In this document: one piece after another, positions 50,477 through 62,047 of the stretch
How positions within the stretch are numbered: position 1 is the first letter of the stretch
How the letters are laid out: each line of letters opens with the position of its first letter
Source: Aurantiacibacter sp. MUD61
GTDB taxonomy: Bacteria > Pseudomonadota > Alphaproteobacteria > Sphingomonadales > Sphingomonadaceae
Assembly: GCF_027912455.1 (NCBI RefSeq)
Contig: NZ_CP115446.1
Coordinates: 2,565,501-2,629,500, forward strand
Length of the DNA: 64,000 nucleotides
Direction: 5' to 3'
Translations under genes and position numbers: made by a program
The notes under the pieces: generated by a model
The model's database searches: none
What the model was told of the DNA's origin: nothing
What the model saw: the letters and a program-made list of their open reading frames with translations, nothing else

Positions 50477-50881
50477 ATGTTGAAGTGGATTATTGCCTAT
50501 GTTGCCGCTGCCGTGGCTTTCGGAATCCTCGATTCCTTCTGGCTGCGCTGGGCGGGACCGAATCTCTACCGCCCCGTTATCGGAGAAATCCTGGCGGACA
50601 GTTTCCGTATGGGGCCCGCGCTCGCCTTCTACGGCATCTATATCGCAGGCATGGTCTACTTCGGCGTGCGCCCCGGACTTGAAAGCGGCAATGTCTGGCT
50701 CGCTCTTTTGAATGGCGCGCTGGTGGGCGGGCTTTGCTATGCGACTTTTGATCTTACCAGCCAGGCGGTGATGAAAGTCTGGGCGACGCATATCTCCATC
50801 GCCGATATCGCCTGGGGCACTTTCGCCACCGGCGTCGCGAGCGCTGTGGCCTGTTGGGTGACGCTCAAAATCGCATCTTAA
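50477..50881 (+). CDS. DUF2177-type membrane protein
   Basis: A 134-residue protein with four membrane segments and the DUF2177 features: an N-terminal Asp/Phe motif (AFGILDSFWLRWAG), then FYGIYIAGMVYFGVRPGL, then GGLCYATFDLTSQAVMKVW. The function is unknown. A clear Shine-Dalgarno (AAGGAGA) precedes the ATG at 50477. It is divergent from xseB and 60 bases upstream of purL. Confidence 0.85.
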   Translation: MLKWIIAYVAAAVAFGILDSFWLRWAGPNLYRPVIGEILADSFRMGPALAFYGIYIAGMVYFGVRPGLESGNVWLALLNGALVGGLCYATFDLTSQAVMKVWATHISIADIAWGTFATGVASAVACWVTLKIAS

Positions 50882-50941
50882 GGGGAAATAGCGCGGCTTG
50901 GGGCTAGCGGTTCGCGAAGCGCGCCGCTAAACGCGCGAGCC

Positions 50942-53179
50942 ATGTCAGAAATCACTCCCGAAGTCGTCGCCCAGCACGGGCTTTCCGAAGAAGAATACGA
51001 CCGAGTGCTCAATGCGCTTGGCCGCGAGCCCAACCTAGTCGAGTTGGGCATCTTTTCGGTGATGTGGTCGGAGCATTGCTCCTACAAGTCTAGCCGCCTG
51101 CACCTGAAGAAGCTTCCTACCGAAGCGCCGTGGGTCATCTGCGGCCCGGGCGAGAATGCTGGCGTGATCGATATCGGTGACGGACAGGCTGCCATTTTCA
51201 AAATGGAGAGCCACAACCACCCCTCCTACATCGAGCCCTACCAAGGTGCAGCGACCGGCGTTGGTGGCATCCTGCGCGATGTCTTCACTATGGGTGCGCG
51301 CCCGGTGGCAAATGCTAATGCTCTGCGTTTCGGGCGGCCCGACCACCCGAAAATGCAGCACCTTGTCAAAGGCGTGGTCGCAGGCATCGGTGGCTACGGC
51401 AATTGCGTGGGCGTACCGACCGTGTGCGGGGAGACCAACTTCCATCCGGCCTACGATGGCAACATCCTCGTCAATGCGATGACCGTTGGCGTCGCGGACG
51501 CTGACAAGATCTTTTACAGCGCGGCAACGGGTGTGGGTAACCCCATCGTCTATGTCGGCTCTAAGACCGGGCGTGACGGTATCCACGGCGCGACCATGGC
51601 CTCCGCCGATTTCGAGGAAGATGCCGATGCGAAACGTCCCACGGTGCAGGTGGGCGACCCCTTCACCGAAAAACTGCTGATCGAAGCTTGCCTAGAACTG
51701 ATGGCGACCGATGCCATCGTTGCGATCCAGGATATGGGCGCAGCAGGCCTCACCTCCTCCAGCGTTGAAATGGCCACCAATGGCAAGGCGGGCATCCGTC
51801 TCGACATGGACAAGGTCCCGTGCCGCGAGGAAGGCATGACGCCGTACGAAATGATGCTGAGCGAAAGCCAGGAGCGCATGCTCATGGTGCTGAAGCCCGG
51901 CAAGGAAGCCATGGCGCAGGCCATTTTCGAGAAATGGGAACTGGATTTCGCAGTTATCGGCGAAGTCACCGATACGCGGCACATGGTGCTCGAGTTTGGC
52001 GGCGAAGTCGTGTGCGACATTCCCCTTGGCCCTCTCGCGGCAGATGCGCCCGAGTACGACCGTCCGTACCTTTCGATGGACGATTACATCGCATGGGCAG
52101 GCATCACCCCGATGACCGAGCGTCCCAATACCGACGATATAGGCGGCGACCTGCTGAAATTGCTCGCCAGCCCCAACCTCGCCTCGCGCAATTGGATCAG
52201 CCAGCAATATGACAGCCAAGTCGGCGCGGACACGCTCCAAACCGGCGGCGACGCTGGCGTTGTGCGCGTGCACGGTACGAAGAAGGCGCTCGCGATCAGC
52301 ACCGATTGCACGCCGCGCTATGTCCATGCGAACCCCTACGAAGGCGGCAAGCAGGCGATTGCCGAGGCCTATCGCAATCTCTGCGCCGTGGGTGCTCGCC
52401 CGCTCGCAGTCACTAACTGCCTCAATTTCGCGAACCCGCAGCGGCCCGAGATCATGGCGCAATTCGTCCATGCGCTGGAAGGCATGGGCAAGGCCTGCAA
52501 ATATCTCGATTTCCCGATCGTGTCGGGCAATGTCTCGCTTTACAACGAGAGCAAGGCGACCGGCGGCGGGAGTGCGATCCTTCCAACCCCCGCCATCGGT
52601 GGTGTCGGTTTGATCGATGACTATGACACGATGATGACCATGCCGTTCAAGGCAGCGGGCGAAGCGATCTACCTGATCCATCCCGAAGCCTGGGCAACCG
52701 CCGATCCCGAACGCTCGCATCTTGGCAAGTCGCTGTGGCTGGACGTAGTCCATGGCCGCGACGAAGGCCGCGCTCCTCCCGTGGATCTGACATACGAAAA
52801 GGCCGCTGGCCGCATCGTTCTCGAGCTCATTGCGGACGGGCTTGTCAGCGCCGTGCATGACATTTCCGATGGCGGCCTCGCCGTGGCTCTTGCCGAAATG
52901 GCGATGTCCGGTGGAATCGGCGCGGAGATGCAGGAAGGTCATTCCGAGTACACCGACGCACAGTGGTGGTTCGGCGAAGACCAGGGCCGCTACGTCATTA
53001 CCGTCCCTGACACGCAGGCGCTCAACGAAGCACTCGCGAAAGGCACGGAGAATGACGAGACGGCAGCGGTCGGCTTTACCCGTATAGGCACGACCGGCGG
53101 CGACACGCTGTTCGGCCAGTCAGTCGAAGATATGCGCACCGCCCACCGCAGCTTCTTCAAGGACTGGATGGAGAGCTGA
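50942..53179 (+). CDS. purL: Phosphoribosylformylglycinamidine synthase subunit PurL
   Basis: A 745-residue small-form PurL, which together with PurQ and PurS makes FGAM from FGAR in purine synthesis. [17 protein letters not shown] near residue 40, [21 protein letters not shown] near 85, and [17 protein letters not shown] near 150, with ATP-binding segments GDPFTEKLL and [14 protein letters not shown], are present. Length is right for the split enzyme, whose partners lie outside this window. Its end overlaps the minus-strand membrane protein gene by 23 bases. Confidence 0.97.
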   Translation: MSEITPEVVAQHGLSEEEYDRVLNALGREPNLVELGIFSVMWSEHCSYKSSRLHLKKLPTEAPWVICGPGENAGVIDIGDGQAAIFKMESHNHPSYIEPYQGAATGVGGILRDVFTMGARPVANANALRFGRPDHPKMQHLVKGVVAGIGGYGNCVGVPTVCGETNFHPAYDGNILVNAMTVGVADADKIFYSAATGVGNPIVYVGSKTGRDGIHGATMASADFEEDADAKRPTVQVGDPFTEKLLIEACLELMATDAIVAIQDMGAAGLTSSSVEMATNGKAGIRLDMDKVPCREEGMTPYEMMLSESQERMLMVLKPGKEAMAQAIFEKWELDFAVIGEVTDTRHMVLEFGGEVVCDIPLGPLAADAPEYDRPYLSMDDYIAWAGITPMTERPNTDDIGGDLLKLLASPNLASRNWISQQYDSQVGADTLQTGGDAGVVRVHGTKKALAISTDCTPRYVHANPYEGGKQAIAEAYRNLCAVGARPLAVTNCLNFANPQRPEIMAQFVHALEGMGKACKYLDFPIVSGNVSLYNESKATGGGSAILPTPAIGGVGLIDDYDTMMTMPFKAAGEAIYLIHPEAWATADPERSHLGKSLWLDVVHGRDEGRAPPVDLTYEKAAGRIVLELIADGLVSAVHDISDGGLAVALAEMAMSGGIGAEMQEGHSEYTDAQWWFGEDQGRYVITVPDTQALNEALAKGTENDETAAVGFTRIGTTGGDTLFGQSVEDMRTAHRSFFKDWMES

Positions 53180-53777
53180 TCCCGGCGGCGCGGTAGAGTG
53201 CGACGCCGAGCCACGTCAGCCAGCTGAGCTGTGTGACGTAAGTCCACAGCGCGCCGTAGAAGTGCATGTCGATCACGCCGGCGATGAGCAGCGCAGCAGG
53301 TATGGCGCCTGCCAGCAGGCCAAGCACAGCTGTGATCCGCCAACCTGACTGCCATAGGGCAGCGCCGAACAGCGCAATGCCGAGCCCCGCGGCTATGGCT
53401 CCCAGCGTTGCGAAGGCCTGGTTGAGTTCCCACGCAAGCTGCGTAACGCCGGGACCAATCTGGCCTTCGGGATAGCCCCACACGGCGGGCACCACAAAGC
53501 CGTTGATCGCTCCCGCAAGCACCGCACCCATTGTGCCGAACAGGAAGAATGCGAAAGCCAGAGCTGTGAAAAGGCTCCAGCCCAATCCTCTCGCGACAAG
53601 AAAGAGCACCGCTGGCTGCACCACGATCAGCGCAAGCAACCCGCCATGCACGCCGCGGATCATTCCTGACGTGTCATCCCCATGCGGATGGTAGTGCATC
53701 AGCACTGCGGCCAGCACCGCCGATCCCGCGAGCAATGCGCCAGCACAACGAAGCGATTGCAGTTTATCCTGATCCAC
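53157..53777 (-). CDS. Polytopic membrane protein, possibly TetR-regulated
   Basis: A 206-residue protein with about six or seven membrane segments, short loops and a His-containing loop ([14 protein letters not shown]) near residue 30. The start GTG at 53777 has AGGGAGGA 5 bases upstream, and the longer frame to 53831 would run through the regulator's start region. No family is recognised. It is transcribed divergently from a TetR regulator gene 53 bases away, and converges with and overlaps purL by 23 bases. The pair looks like a regulator and its target. Confidence 0.75.
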   Translation of the reverse strand: MDQDKLQSLRCAGALLAGSAVLAAVLMHYHPHGDDTSGMIRGVHGGLLALIVVQPAVLFLVARGLGWSLFTALAFAFFLFGTMGAVLAGAINGFVVPAVWGYPEGQIGPGVTQLAWELNQAFATLGAIAAGLGIALFGAALWQSGWRITAVLGLLAGAIPAALLIAGVIDMHFYGALWTYVTQLSWLTWLGVALYRAAGISSPSSP

Positions 53778-53830
53778 GTCATTCCTCCCTGATTGGTCCG
53801 CCGAATTTCGCGGATCTGGGAGCGAACACA

Positions 53831-54352
53831 ATGGACGATTGCGGCGAAAAGTCCGGTAGCCGTGCGGAAACCCGCGCGCAGATCGTTGCGACGTTCAACC
53901 GCCTGGTGCTCGAAAGCGGCAGCGGACGTCCCAAAGTCGCGCAGATCGTGACAGAGGCGGGCGTCGCGCGCTCGACATTCTACGATCACTTTGCAGGGGT
54001 AGAGGCTCTTTTCGACGAAAGCCTGTCCATGTTGTTCGGCCAGCTTGCGACCTGCCTGATCTCCGGCGCGCTTGTCGAAGAACGGAATTGGCTGATGGCG
54101 CATATTTATGAAAATCGGGAGCTTGGTCGCCCACTCCTTACGGGTCCGAAAGCCGAGCGGACCGAGGCGCTGTTTGCCCGGCTGCTGGCGGAAAGGCTGG
54201 AAGGGCGCGACAATGCTCGGCTCCATGCGATCCTGATTTCCGGCACCGTGGTCGCTGCACTGGGAGCGTGGGTGTCTGGAAAGCTCTCTTCCTCGCCGGA
54301 GAAACTTGGCCAGCAATTGACGGCTACCACGCGCGCGATCCTCGATGCCTAG
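53831..54352 (+). CDS. TetR-family transcriptional regulator
   Basis: A 173-residue regulator. The N-terminal HTH (RAQIVATFNRLVLESGSGRP, then AQIVTEAGVARSTFYDHFAG) is the TetR DNA-binding module; the C-terminal ligand domain is diverged, with no recognisable ligand. The ATG at 53831 is preferred to an in-frame 53735. It is divergent from the membrane protein gene and likely represses it through the 53-base shared gap. A nitroreductase gene follows 32 bases later. Confidence 0.9.
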   Translation: MDDCGEKSGSRAETRAQIVATFNRLVLESGSGRPKVAQIVTEAGVARSTFYDHFAGVEALFDESLSMLFGQLATCLISGALVEERNWLMAHIYENRELGRPLLTGPKAERTEALFARLLAERLEGRDNARLHAILISGTVVAALGAWVSGKLSSSPEKLGQQLTATTRAILDA

Positions 54353-54384
54353 CCTTGGATGACGCGAGGCGTTAGGGCTTGCCT

Positions 54385-55071
54385 ATGACGGAAAAACATC
54401 ACGCCTTCCCACCTCTGCCAGAGCTGTCCGATGCAGAGCGCATCGCGCGGGCCGAGCAGACTTACGAGCATCTCAAAACACGCCATTCCTGCCGTGATTT
54501 CGCCGATACGCCGGTGCCGCGCGCAGTGATCGAGAACGCCATTCTGGCCGCCGGGACGGCTCCCAATGGCGCCAATCACCAGCCCTGGCATTTCGCGGTC
54601 ATTTCCTCGCCTGAGAAAAAGCGCGCCATTCGCGAGGCGGCAGAGGCTGAGGAGCGCAAATTCTACGGCGAGGATGGTGACAAGCCGAAGGCATCGGATG
54701 AATGGCTGGATGCCCTCGCGCCAATCGGCACCGATGCTAGCAAGCCCTATCTAGAAACAGCGCCCTGGCTGATCGCCTGCTTCGCCCAACGCACTGGTGG
54801 GATCGAAGAAGATGGTGAGACGCAGAATTACTATGTGAATGAAAGCGTCGGCATCGCCTGCGGGATGCTCATCACGGCGTTACATTCAGCGGGTCTCGCG
54901 ACACTCACGCACACGCCTTCACCCATGGGTTTCCTGCGCGATCTGTGTGGCCGACCGAAGAATGAAAAGCCGCTGATGATTATCGTTGCCGGCCTTCCGG
55001 GTGAGAATGCGACTGTGCCCGATCATGCGATCCGCAAGAAGCCGCTCAGCCAGATCGCGAGCTGGCTCTAG
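54385..55071 (+). CDS. Nitroreductase-family flavoprotein
   Basis: A 228-residue protein of the nitroreductase fold (FMN-dependent). The RHSCRDFADTPVPRAVIENA segment near residue 35 holds the FMN-phosphate Arg/Ser, followed by GTAPNGANHQPWHFAVIS, and the C-terminal third has the domain-swap segments. Typical substrates are nitroaromatics, quinones or halogenated tyrosines; none is assignable by eye. It converges with serB, stops overlapping by four bases. Confidence 0.88.
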   Translation: MTEKHHAFPPLPELSDAERIARAEQTYEHLKTRHSCRDFADTPVPRAVIENAILAAGTAPNGANHQPWHFAVISSPEKKRAIREAAEAEERKFYGEDGDKPKASDEWLDALAPIGTDASKPYLETAPWLIACFAQRTGGIEEDGETQNYYVNESVGIACGMLITALHSAGLATLTHTPSPMGFLRDLCGRPKNEKPLMIIVAGLPGENATVPDHAIRKKPLSQIASWL

Positions 55072-55949
55072 GCCACCCAATCCTCCTCACGAATTTCCAG
55101 CAGCTTCAGCAGGCTCGTCAGATCGCCGCGATCGACCCAGCCGTTGGCTGCCGAGCGTGCTTTCGGCTTCGCACGATAGGCGATGCCGTAAGTGGAGGCT
55201 TCCAGCATCGGAATATCGTTCGCACCGTCGCCCGCTGCCATGCTCACCGCATTGTCGCCGAGGATGCCGAGTTCTTCTTCCAGCACCGATTTCTTGGTCG
55301 AGCTGTCAGTGATGCCTCCAACCAGGCCGCCGGTCAGCTTGCGATCAGCAACTTCAAGGCGATTGCCAACGACGCGCTCGAAACCGAGCTGCTCGGCAAC
55401 CACATCGGCGAAATGGTGGAAGCCGCCGGTCACCAGAACCGTGCGGCATCCGCGTGTCTTGAGGGTTTCGACAAGTACCCGTGCGCCTTCATTGGGTGAA
55501 ATGCGCTCCTGAAGGCAGCGGGTAATCGCGCTTTCATCAAGCCCTTCGAGCAGACCAACCCGCTCACGCAGCGCGCTTTCAAAGTCGAGCTCGCCCTGCA
55601 TCGCACGCTCGGTAATCTCGGCGATCTTCCCTTTGAGCCCGGCGTAGTCCGCCAGATCGTCGATGCATTCCTGCCCGATCATGGTCGAATCCATGTCGGA
55701 CACGAAGAGATGTGGCACGCGGATCGCTTCGCGGGCGATGATCGCATCGCTTTGCGGGAAATGCGCATCTACCGCCTCGCGCAAGGCCGCGATGTCATCG
55801 CCCGGGGATTCGATCTGCAACACGTCACCGCAGAAATCGAGCATCGCTGCATGGGCGACCGGCACCGAAGTGGTCGCCAGTTGCGCGGTCATAGCGTCGA
55901 GCCGGGTTTCCAGTGTGGCGGGGTCTGCTATCAGCCGGGTGATGAGCAA
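55068..55949 (-). CDS. serB: Phosphoserine phosphatase
   Basis: A 293-residue HAD-type enzyme making serine from phosphoserine. An N-terminal ACT-like region is followed by the HAD motif FVSDMDSTMIGQECIDDLAD near residue 105, TGGFHHFADVVAEQLG near 200 and GDGANDIPMLEASTYGIAY near 255. The length fits the long alphaproteobacterial SerB. It is divergent from miaA with 14 bases between the starts, so the promoters must overlap. glyA, the next step from serine, is elsewhere in the window. Confidence 0.95.
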   Translation of the reverse strand: MLITRLIADPATLETRLDAMTAQLATTSVPVAHAAMLDFCGDVLQIESPGDDIAALREAVDAHFPQSDAIIAREAIRVPHLFVSDMDSTMIGQECIDDLADYAGLKGKIAEITERAMQGELDFESALRERVGLLEGLDESAITRCLQERISPNEGARVLVETLKTRGCRTVLVTGGFHHFADVVAEQLGFERVVGNRLEVADRKLTGGLVGGITDSSTKKSVLEEELGILGDNAVSMAAGDGANDIPMLEASTYGIAYRAKPKARSAANGWVDRGDLTSLLKLLEIREEDWVA

Positions 55950-55963
55950 GTGGAATTCTCCTG

Positions 55964-56884
55964 ATGCACGGTAAGCTGGCGCTCATTGCAGGGCCGACCG
56001 CCAGCGGCAAGAGCGATCTTGCGGTCGAACTGGCTCTGACGGTGGAAGAGCGCGGCCAAAGCGCCGTCATCATCAATGCCGATAGCGCGCAGGTTTATGC
56101 CGATTTGCGTGTCCTCTCCGCCCGCCCGAGCGATGAGGAGATGCGCGGCGTCCCACATCGCCTGTTCGGCACCTGGGACGGATCGCAGGCCTGTTCGGCA
56201 GCCGATTGGGCGAATGCTGCCAAGCACGAGATAGCGGAGGCGCATGAGCGGTCCGCGGTTCCGATCCTCGTCGGTGGCACGGGCCTTTATATCCGGACAT
56301 TGCTGGACGGGATTGCTCCGATCCCGCCGATCCGGGAGGAGGTGCGCGACGAGGTGCGGCAGATGGAAACCGCCAGCGCCTATGCCGCCTTGAAGTCCGA
56401 AGACCCCGAACGGGCCGAGAGGCTGGCGCCAGCCGACAGCCAGCGGATCACACGTGCGCTGGAAGTGGTGCGTTCGACAGGCAAGCCTCTGGCATACTGG
56501 CAGCAGAACAAGACCGGCGGGATTGCGGGCACAGTCACCCTCGCGCCGCTGATCCTGCTCCCCGATCGCGAGGAACTCTACGCCCGCTGTGATGCGCGGT
56601 TTGAGCGCATGATGGATGATGGCGCGGTCGAAGAGGTGGAGGCGCTGCTTGAGCGAGACCTGTCACCAGACCTTCCCGTCATGCGCGCCATCGGCGTTCC
56701 CGAGATCGCGGGCTGGCTGCGCGGCGAATATCCGCGCGATGAAGCCATTTCTCTCGGAGCGCAATCCACCCGCAATTACGCCAAGCGGCAATTCACCTGG
56801 TTGCGCCACCAGCCTCCGGAAAGCTGGGCACGAGTGAAACCTAAAAATGTCTCTCTTGAGAGCAATTTTGAAATATTATTCTAG
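55964..56884 (+). CDS. miaA: tRNA dimethylallyltransferase
   Basis: A 306-residue enzyme that prenylates A37 of UNN-reading tRNAs. The P-loop LIAGPTASGKSDLAVELAL near residue 8, INADSAQVYADLRVLSARPS near 38, and VGGTGLYIRTLLDG near 103 are present. DMAPP comes from the isoprenoid pathway. It follows serB divergently and precedes the ilvB leader by about 10 bases. Confidence 0.96.
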   Translation: MHGKLALIAGPTASGKSDLAVELALTVEERGQSAVIINADSAQVYADLRVLSARPSDEEMRGVPHRLFGTWDGSQACSAADWANAAKHEIAEAHERSAVPILVGGTGLYIRTLLDGIAPIPPIREEVRDEVRQMETASAYAALKSEDPERAERLAPADSQRITRALEVVRSTGKPLAYWQQNKTGGIAGTVTLAPLILLPDREELYARCDARFERMMDDGAVEEVEALLERDLSPDLPVMRAIGVPEIAGWLRGEYPRDEAISLGAQSTRNYAKRQFTWLRHQPPESWARVKPKNVSLESNFEILF

Positions 56885-56893
56885 AAACGACGG

Positions 56894-56922
56894 TTGACAG
56901 GATAATTTTGCATCCATATTGC
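56894..56922 (+). promoter_or_regulatory. Probable ilvB promoter
   Basis: A perfect -35 hexamer TTGACA (56894-56899) and TATTGC (56917-56922) are 17 bases apart, just after miaA. The -10 is weak. The predicted transcript has a leader of roughly 100 bases holding a long hairpin. Confidence 0.6.
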
Positions 56923-56946
56923 GGTGCACACAACGGAGAAACGAAT

Positions 56947-56980
56947 AGTGGCCCGGCAAGAGCGATCTTGTCGGGCCACT
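56947..56980 (+). promoter_or_regulatory. 15-bp leader hairpin with GCGA loop before ilvB
   Basis: AGTGGCCCGGCAAGA (56947-56961) and TCTTGTCGGGCCACT (56966-56980) pair along 15 positions with one G-T wobble and a GNRA-type loop GCGA. It starts about 25 bases past the predicted -10 and ends 48 bases before the ilvB GTG. There is no T-run after it and no Leu/Val/Ile-rich leader peptide. Its role (message stability or attenuation) is unknown. Confidence 0.55.
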
Positions 56981-57028
56981 GTCTCTCAACCGATGGGACC
57001 AAGGTCCGCGAAACGACAGGAGCGTAAC

Positions 57029-58771
57029 GTGTCACAGGAACGCAGCGGCGCTGCGATATTGGTGGAATGCCTGGTGCGGCAGGGGGTCGAATTCGTGTTC
57101 GGCTATCCCGGCGGTGCCGTGCTGCCGATCTATGACGAACTTTTCTCCGACACGCGCATCCGCCACATCCTTGTCCGGCATGAAGCGGGCGCTGCGCATG
57201 CGGCAGAAGGTTATGCGCGTTCTACCGGCAAACCGGGTGTAGTCCTTGTCACATCCGGCCCCGGCGCGACCAATGCGATTACGGGCATTGCCGATGCCTT
57301 TCTCGATTCTATCCCCATGGTGGTCATCACCGGGCAGGTGCCGACCAATCTGATTGGCACGGACGCTTTTCAGGAAGCCGACACAGTTGGCCTGACGCGC
57401 CACTGCTCAAAGCACAATTACCTTGTGAAAGACCCTGAAGACCTCGCCGCAACTATCGAAGAAGCCTTCGAAATTGCGACGACCGGCAGGCCCGGTCCGG
57501 TGGTTGTGGACATTCCGAAGAACGTGCAGATCGCCACAGCCATGCAGGCTGAAGGACCGGCAGAGCGCAAGAAGCGCTACCAGCCGCGCACGGTGGCTGC
57601 AGCGGACGAGATCGCCGAAGCGGTCGAGATGATCGCCAATGCCGAACGTCCGGTGCTTTACACTGGCGGCGGGGTGATCAACTCCGGCCCCAAGGCGAGC
57701 GATTTCCTGCGCCAGCTCCAGCAATTGACGGGCGCTCCCCTCACCTCGACGCTTATGGGGCTTGGCGCCTTCCCTGCCGACCATCCCGACTGGCTCGGCA
57801 TGCTCGGCATGCACGGCACGTTCGAGGCAAACATGGCCATGAACCAGTGCGACGTTATGGTCTGTGTCGGCGCGCGCTTCGATGATCGGGTGACCGGCCG
57901 GCTCGATGCGTTTTCGCCCGGCAGCAAGAAGATCCACATCGATATCGATCGCTCCAGCATCAACAAGATCGTGCCGGTGGAGCTGGGCATCGTTGGTGAC
58001 TGCGCGACCGTGCTCGAACAGATGATTTCTTGCTGGGGAGACCGCAAGCCGCGCGACCTCGGCGAATGGAAAGCGCGGATTACCGGCTGGAAAGCGCGCG
58101 ATAGCCTCGCCTATCCGGAGCGCAAGGATGCCATCATGCCGCAGCTGGCGGTGGAACGCCTGTTTGCGCTGACGAAAGACCGCGACCCGTTCATCACCAC
58201 CGAAGTCGGCCAGCACCAGATGTGGGCGGCGCAGTATTTCGGTTTCATGGGCCCGAACAAATGGCTCACCAGCGGCGGTCTCGGCACCATGGGTTATGGC
58301 CTGCCTGCAGCGATCGGTGCGCAGCTCGGCAATCCCGACAGCCTGGTGATCGATATTGCCGGTGAAGCCAGCATCCAGATGAACATCCAGGAGCTGGGCA
58401 CCGCCAGCCAATTCCGCCTGCCGGTAAAAGTCTTCATCCTCAACAATGAATATATGGGCATGGTCCGCCAGTGGCAGGAACTGACCTATGAAAGCCGCTA
58501 TTCGAACAGCTATTCGGACAGCCTGCCCGATTTCGTGAAGCTCGCCGAAAGCTATGGCTGGAAAGGTATTCGCATAACCGAGGAAGCGGGGCTGGATGAC
58601 GGCATTCAGGCGATGCTCGATCATGACGGGCCGGTGATGGTCGATTGCCACGTGGCGAAGGAAGCGAATTGCTATCCGATGATCCCCTCAGGCGCGGCGC
58701 ATACCGAAATGCTGATGTATGGCGACGAGGTCTACGGCATCATGGCGGATGAAGCCAAGGCACTGGTTTAG
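57029..58771 (+). CDS. ilvB: Acetolactate synthase large subunit
   Basis: A 580-residue TPP/FAD enzyme catalysing the first common step of valine, leucine and isoleucine synthesis. [20 protein letters not shown] holds the catalytic Glu near residue 55, and [14 protein letters not shown] and [15 protein letters not shown] are family-typical. The TPP motif reads [15 protein letters not shown] near residue 450, with Glu in place of the usual Asp. The start is GTG 57029 with ACAGGAG 7 bases upstream; a longer frame from 56924 is not conserved. It leads the ilv run. Confidence 0.95.
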   Translation: MSQERSGAAILVECLVRQGVEFVFGYPGGAVLPIYDELFSDTRIRHILVRHEAGAAHAAEGYARSTGKPGVVLVTSGPGATNAITGIADAFLDSIPMVVITGQVPTNLIGTDAFQEADTVGLTRHCSKHNYLVKDPEDLAATIEEAFEIATTGRPGPVVVDIPKNVQIATAMQAEGPAERKKRYQPRTVAAADEIAEAVEMIANAERPVLYTGGGVINSGPKASDFLRQLQQLTGAPLTSTLMGLGAFPADHPDWLGMLGMHGTFEANMAMNQCDVMVCVGARFDDRVTGRLDAFSPGSKKIHIDIDRSSINKIVPVELGIVGDCATVLEQMISCWGDRKPRDLGEWKARITGWKARDSLAYPERKDAIMPQLAVERLFALTKDRDPFITTEVGQHQMWAAQYFGFMGPNKWLTSGGLGTMGYGLPAAIGAQLGNPDSLVIDIAGEASIQMNIQELGTASQFRLPVKVFILNNEYMGMVRQWQELTYESRYSNSYSDSLPDFVKLAESYGWKGIRITEEAGLDDGIQAMLDHDGPVMVDCHVAKEANCYPMIPSGAAHTEMLMYGDEVYGIMADEAKALV

Positions 58772-58782
58772 GGGCGCAGCAC

Positions 58783-60736
<1,954 letters not shown>

Positions 60737-60752
60737 GGCGAAGTTCCTCGCT

Positions 60753-61349
60753 GTGATCCAGCGATTGGAATTTCGATGCAAGTGCGGGGCCGTTGGAGGG
60801 ACGATCGATATCCCTCCCCCCGTCGATGGCGAGGTTATCGTCTGTCACTGCACCGATTGCCGCGATTTTGTCAGGCTTTGCGGAAAGTCTGAAATCATGC
60901 TCGATGATCTGGGCGGCGTTTCGCTTTTCAACTTTCGCGGGTCTCGCCTGCACTTTTCGTCGGGACTCGAGCAGATGCGTTGCCTGCATATGACGGAAAA
61001 GCCTGTCTTGCGCTGGGTTTGCTCTTGTTGCGACACGCCCATGTTCAACAGCTTTGCCACCACGCGGATTCCGTTCCTCGATATCTTTACCGCTACGATA
61101 AAAGATATCTCACCTCTGCGTGGCCTTACTTCCAAAGCGCGTCATCTCTTTCCCGATAGCGCGACAGGGGATGCCAGCGACTTGCCAGCATCAACGCCGG
61201 CCGGGCTCATTCTGCGCACGACGCCGCGCATCGTGAGAGAGTATGTGAGTGGTGGACGGAAAGCGAACCCGCTGTTCGATGCCAAAACAGGGGAACCAAT
61301 TGCGGTGCCTCGACGCGTCTCGCAAGCGGAACGGGCGGCCATAGAGTGA
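60753..61349 (+). CDS. GFA/DUF6151-like zinc protein
   Basis: A 198-residue protein with a Cys pattern of the glutathione-dependent formaldehyde-activating (GFA) fold: FRCKCGAVGG near residue 8, VCHCTDCRDF near 30 and VCSCCDTPMFNS near 89. These bind two zinc ions in the family. GFA activity itself is uncertain because its substrate loop is diverged. The start is the GTG at 60753; no ATG fits. It follows ilvC by 16 bases and overlaps the JAMM-like gene by four bases (GTGA). Confidence 0.8.
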   Translation: MIQRLEFRCKCGAVGGTIDIPPPVDGEVIVCHCTDCRDFVRLCGKSEIMLDDLGGVSLFNFRGSRLHFSSGLEQMRCLHMTEKPVLRWVCSCCDTPMFNSFATTRIPFLDIFTATIKDISPLRGLTSKARHLFPDSATGDASDLPASTPAGLILRTTPRIVREYVSGGRKANPLFDAKTGEPIAVPRRVSQAERAAIE

Positions 61350-61945
61350 GCGAAGGCCGCACCACCATCGTCATTCTTGCCGTCTGCGCCGCGCTGTGGG
61401 CGGGCGTGGTGCTCAATCGCTCGGGCGAGAACCTCGCGAATGAGGTGTATGAGGCTACCGTCCCGACCGCGGAGGTCACCGAATTCGCCCGGCAGCAACT
61501 CGGCGAATTGCAGCAGAGATCATTCAACGATCGCATCGAATTATGCGGGCTGATTGCGGAGAACGCGGCAGGGGAATTGGTGTCCCGCACCGTTCGCGTC
61601 GGTGATACGGACAGCTGCTCTGCGGCCTATTTCGATGCCCGCTCCCTTTTTCCGCGCGCCATCTACCATACGCATGGCTCCTTCAATCCGCGCTATGACA
61701 GCGAAGTGCCGTCCGAAGTCGATGTGGCCGGCGCGGTGGAATTCGGTCTCGACGGCTACGTCGCGACGCCGGGCGGTCGCTTCTGGCGGGTCAACGCAGG
61801 CAATGGGATAGCAGAGATGGTTTGCGGCGAGAGCTGTCTGCCGCAGGATCCCGCCTACGATCCGTGCAGTGCGCCCGCTCCGGAGCAGCGATACACGGTG
61901 TCCAGCCTGCAAGCGCGAGACTTGATCGTAAATTACGATTGCTGA
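61346..61945 (+). CDS. JAMM-like/DUF4329 protein with membrane anchor
   Basis: A 199-residue protein. One N-terminal membrane segment (VILAVCAALWAGVVLN) is followed by a periplasmic-type domain. It contains AIYHTHGSFNPRYDSEVPSE and then VD, giving an H-x-H ... S-x-x-D pattern like the JAMM/DUF4329 metalloprotease motif, with a Glu upstream in RIELCGLI. Six Cys suggest disulfides. The GTG start overlaps the GFA-like stop. It is a candidate exported zinc protease; the missing check is an alignment. Confidence 0.65.
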   Translation: MSEGRTTIVILAVCAALWAGVVLNRSGENLANEVYEATVPTAEVTEFARQQLGELQQRSFNDRIELCGLIAENAAGELVSRTVRVGDTDSCSAAYFDARSLFPRAIYHTHGSFNPRYDSEVPSEVDVAGAVEFGLDGYVATPGGRFWRVNAGNGIAEMVCGESCLPQDPAYDPCSAPAPEQRYTVSSLQARDLIVNYDC

Positions 61946-62047
61946 GACCGGTTTAAAGCCACGTATGACACGGAACAAGATTTGCTCCTTGGACATTTCC
62001 TGAGGTGAACCCATGTGAACATGGCAACAACACCAAGGATACCAATC

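Noticed and set aside
56924..57028. A branched-chain leader peptide before ilvB
   Set aside because: The only in-frame stretch upstream is Arg/Ser-rich and is a 5' extension of ilvB's own frame, not a Leu/Val/Ile-rich peptide.
57407..58651. A 414-residue open frame antisense to ilvB
   Set aside because: It is an antisense shadow of a clearly assigned gene.
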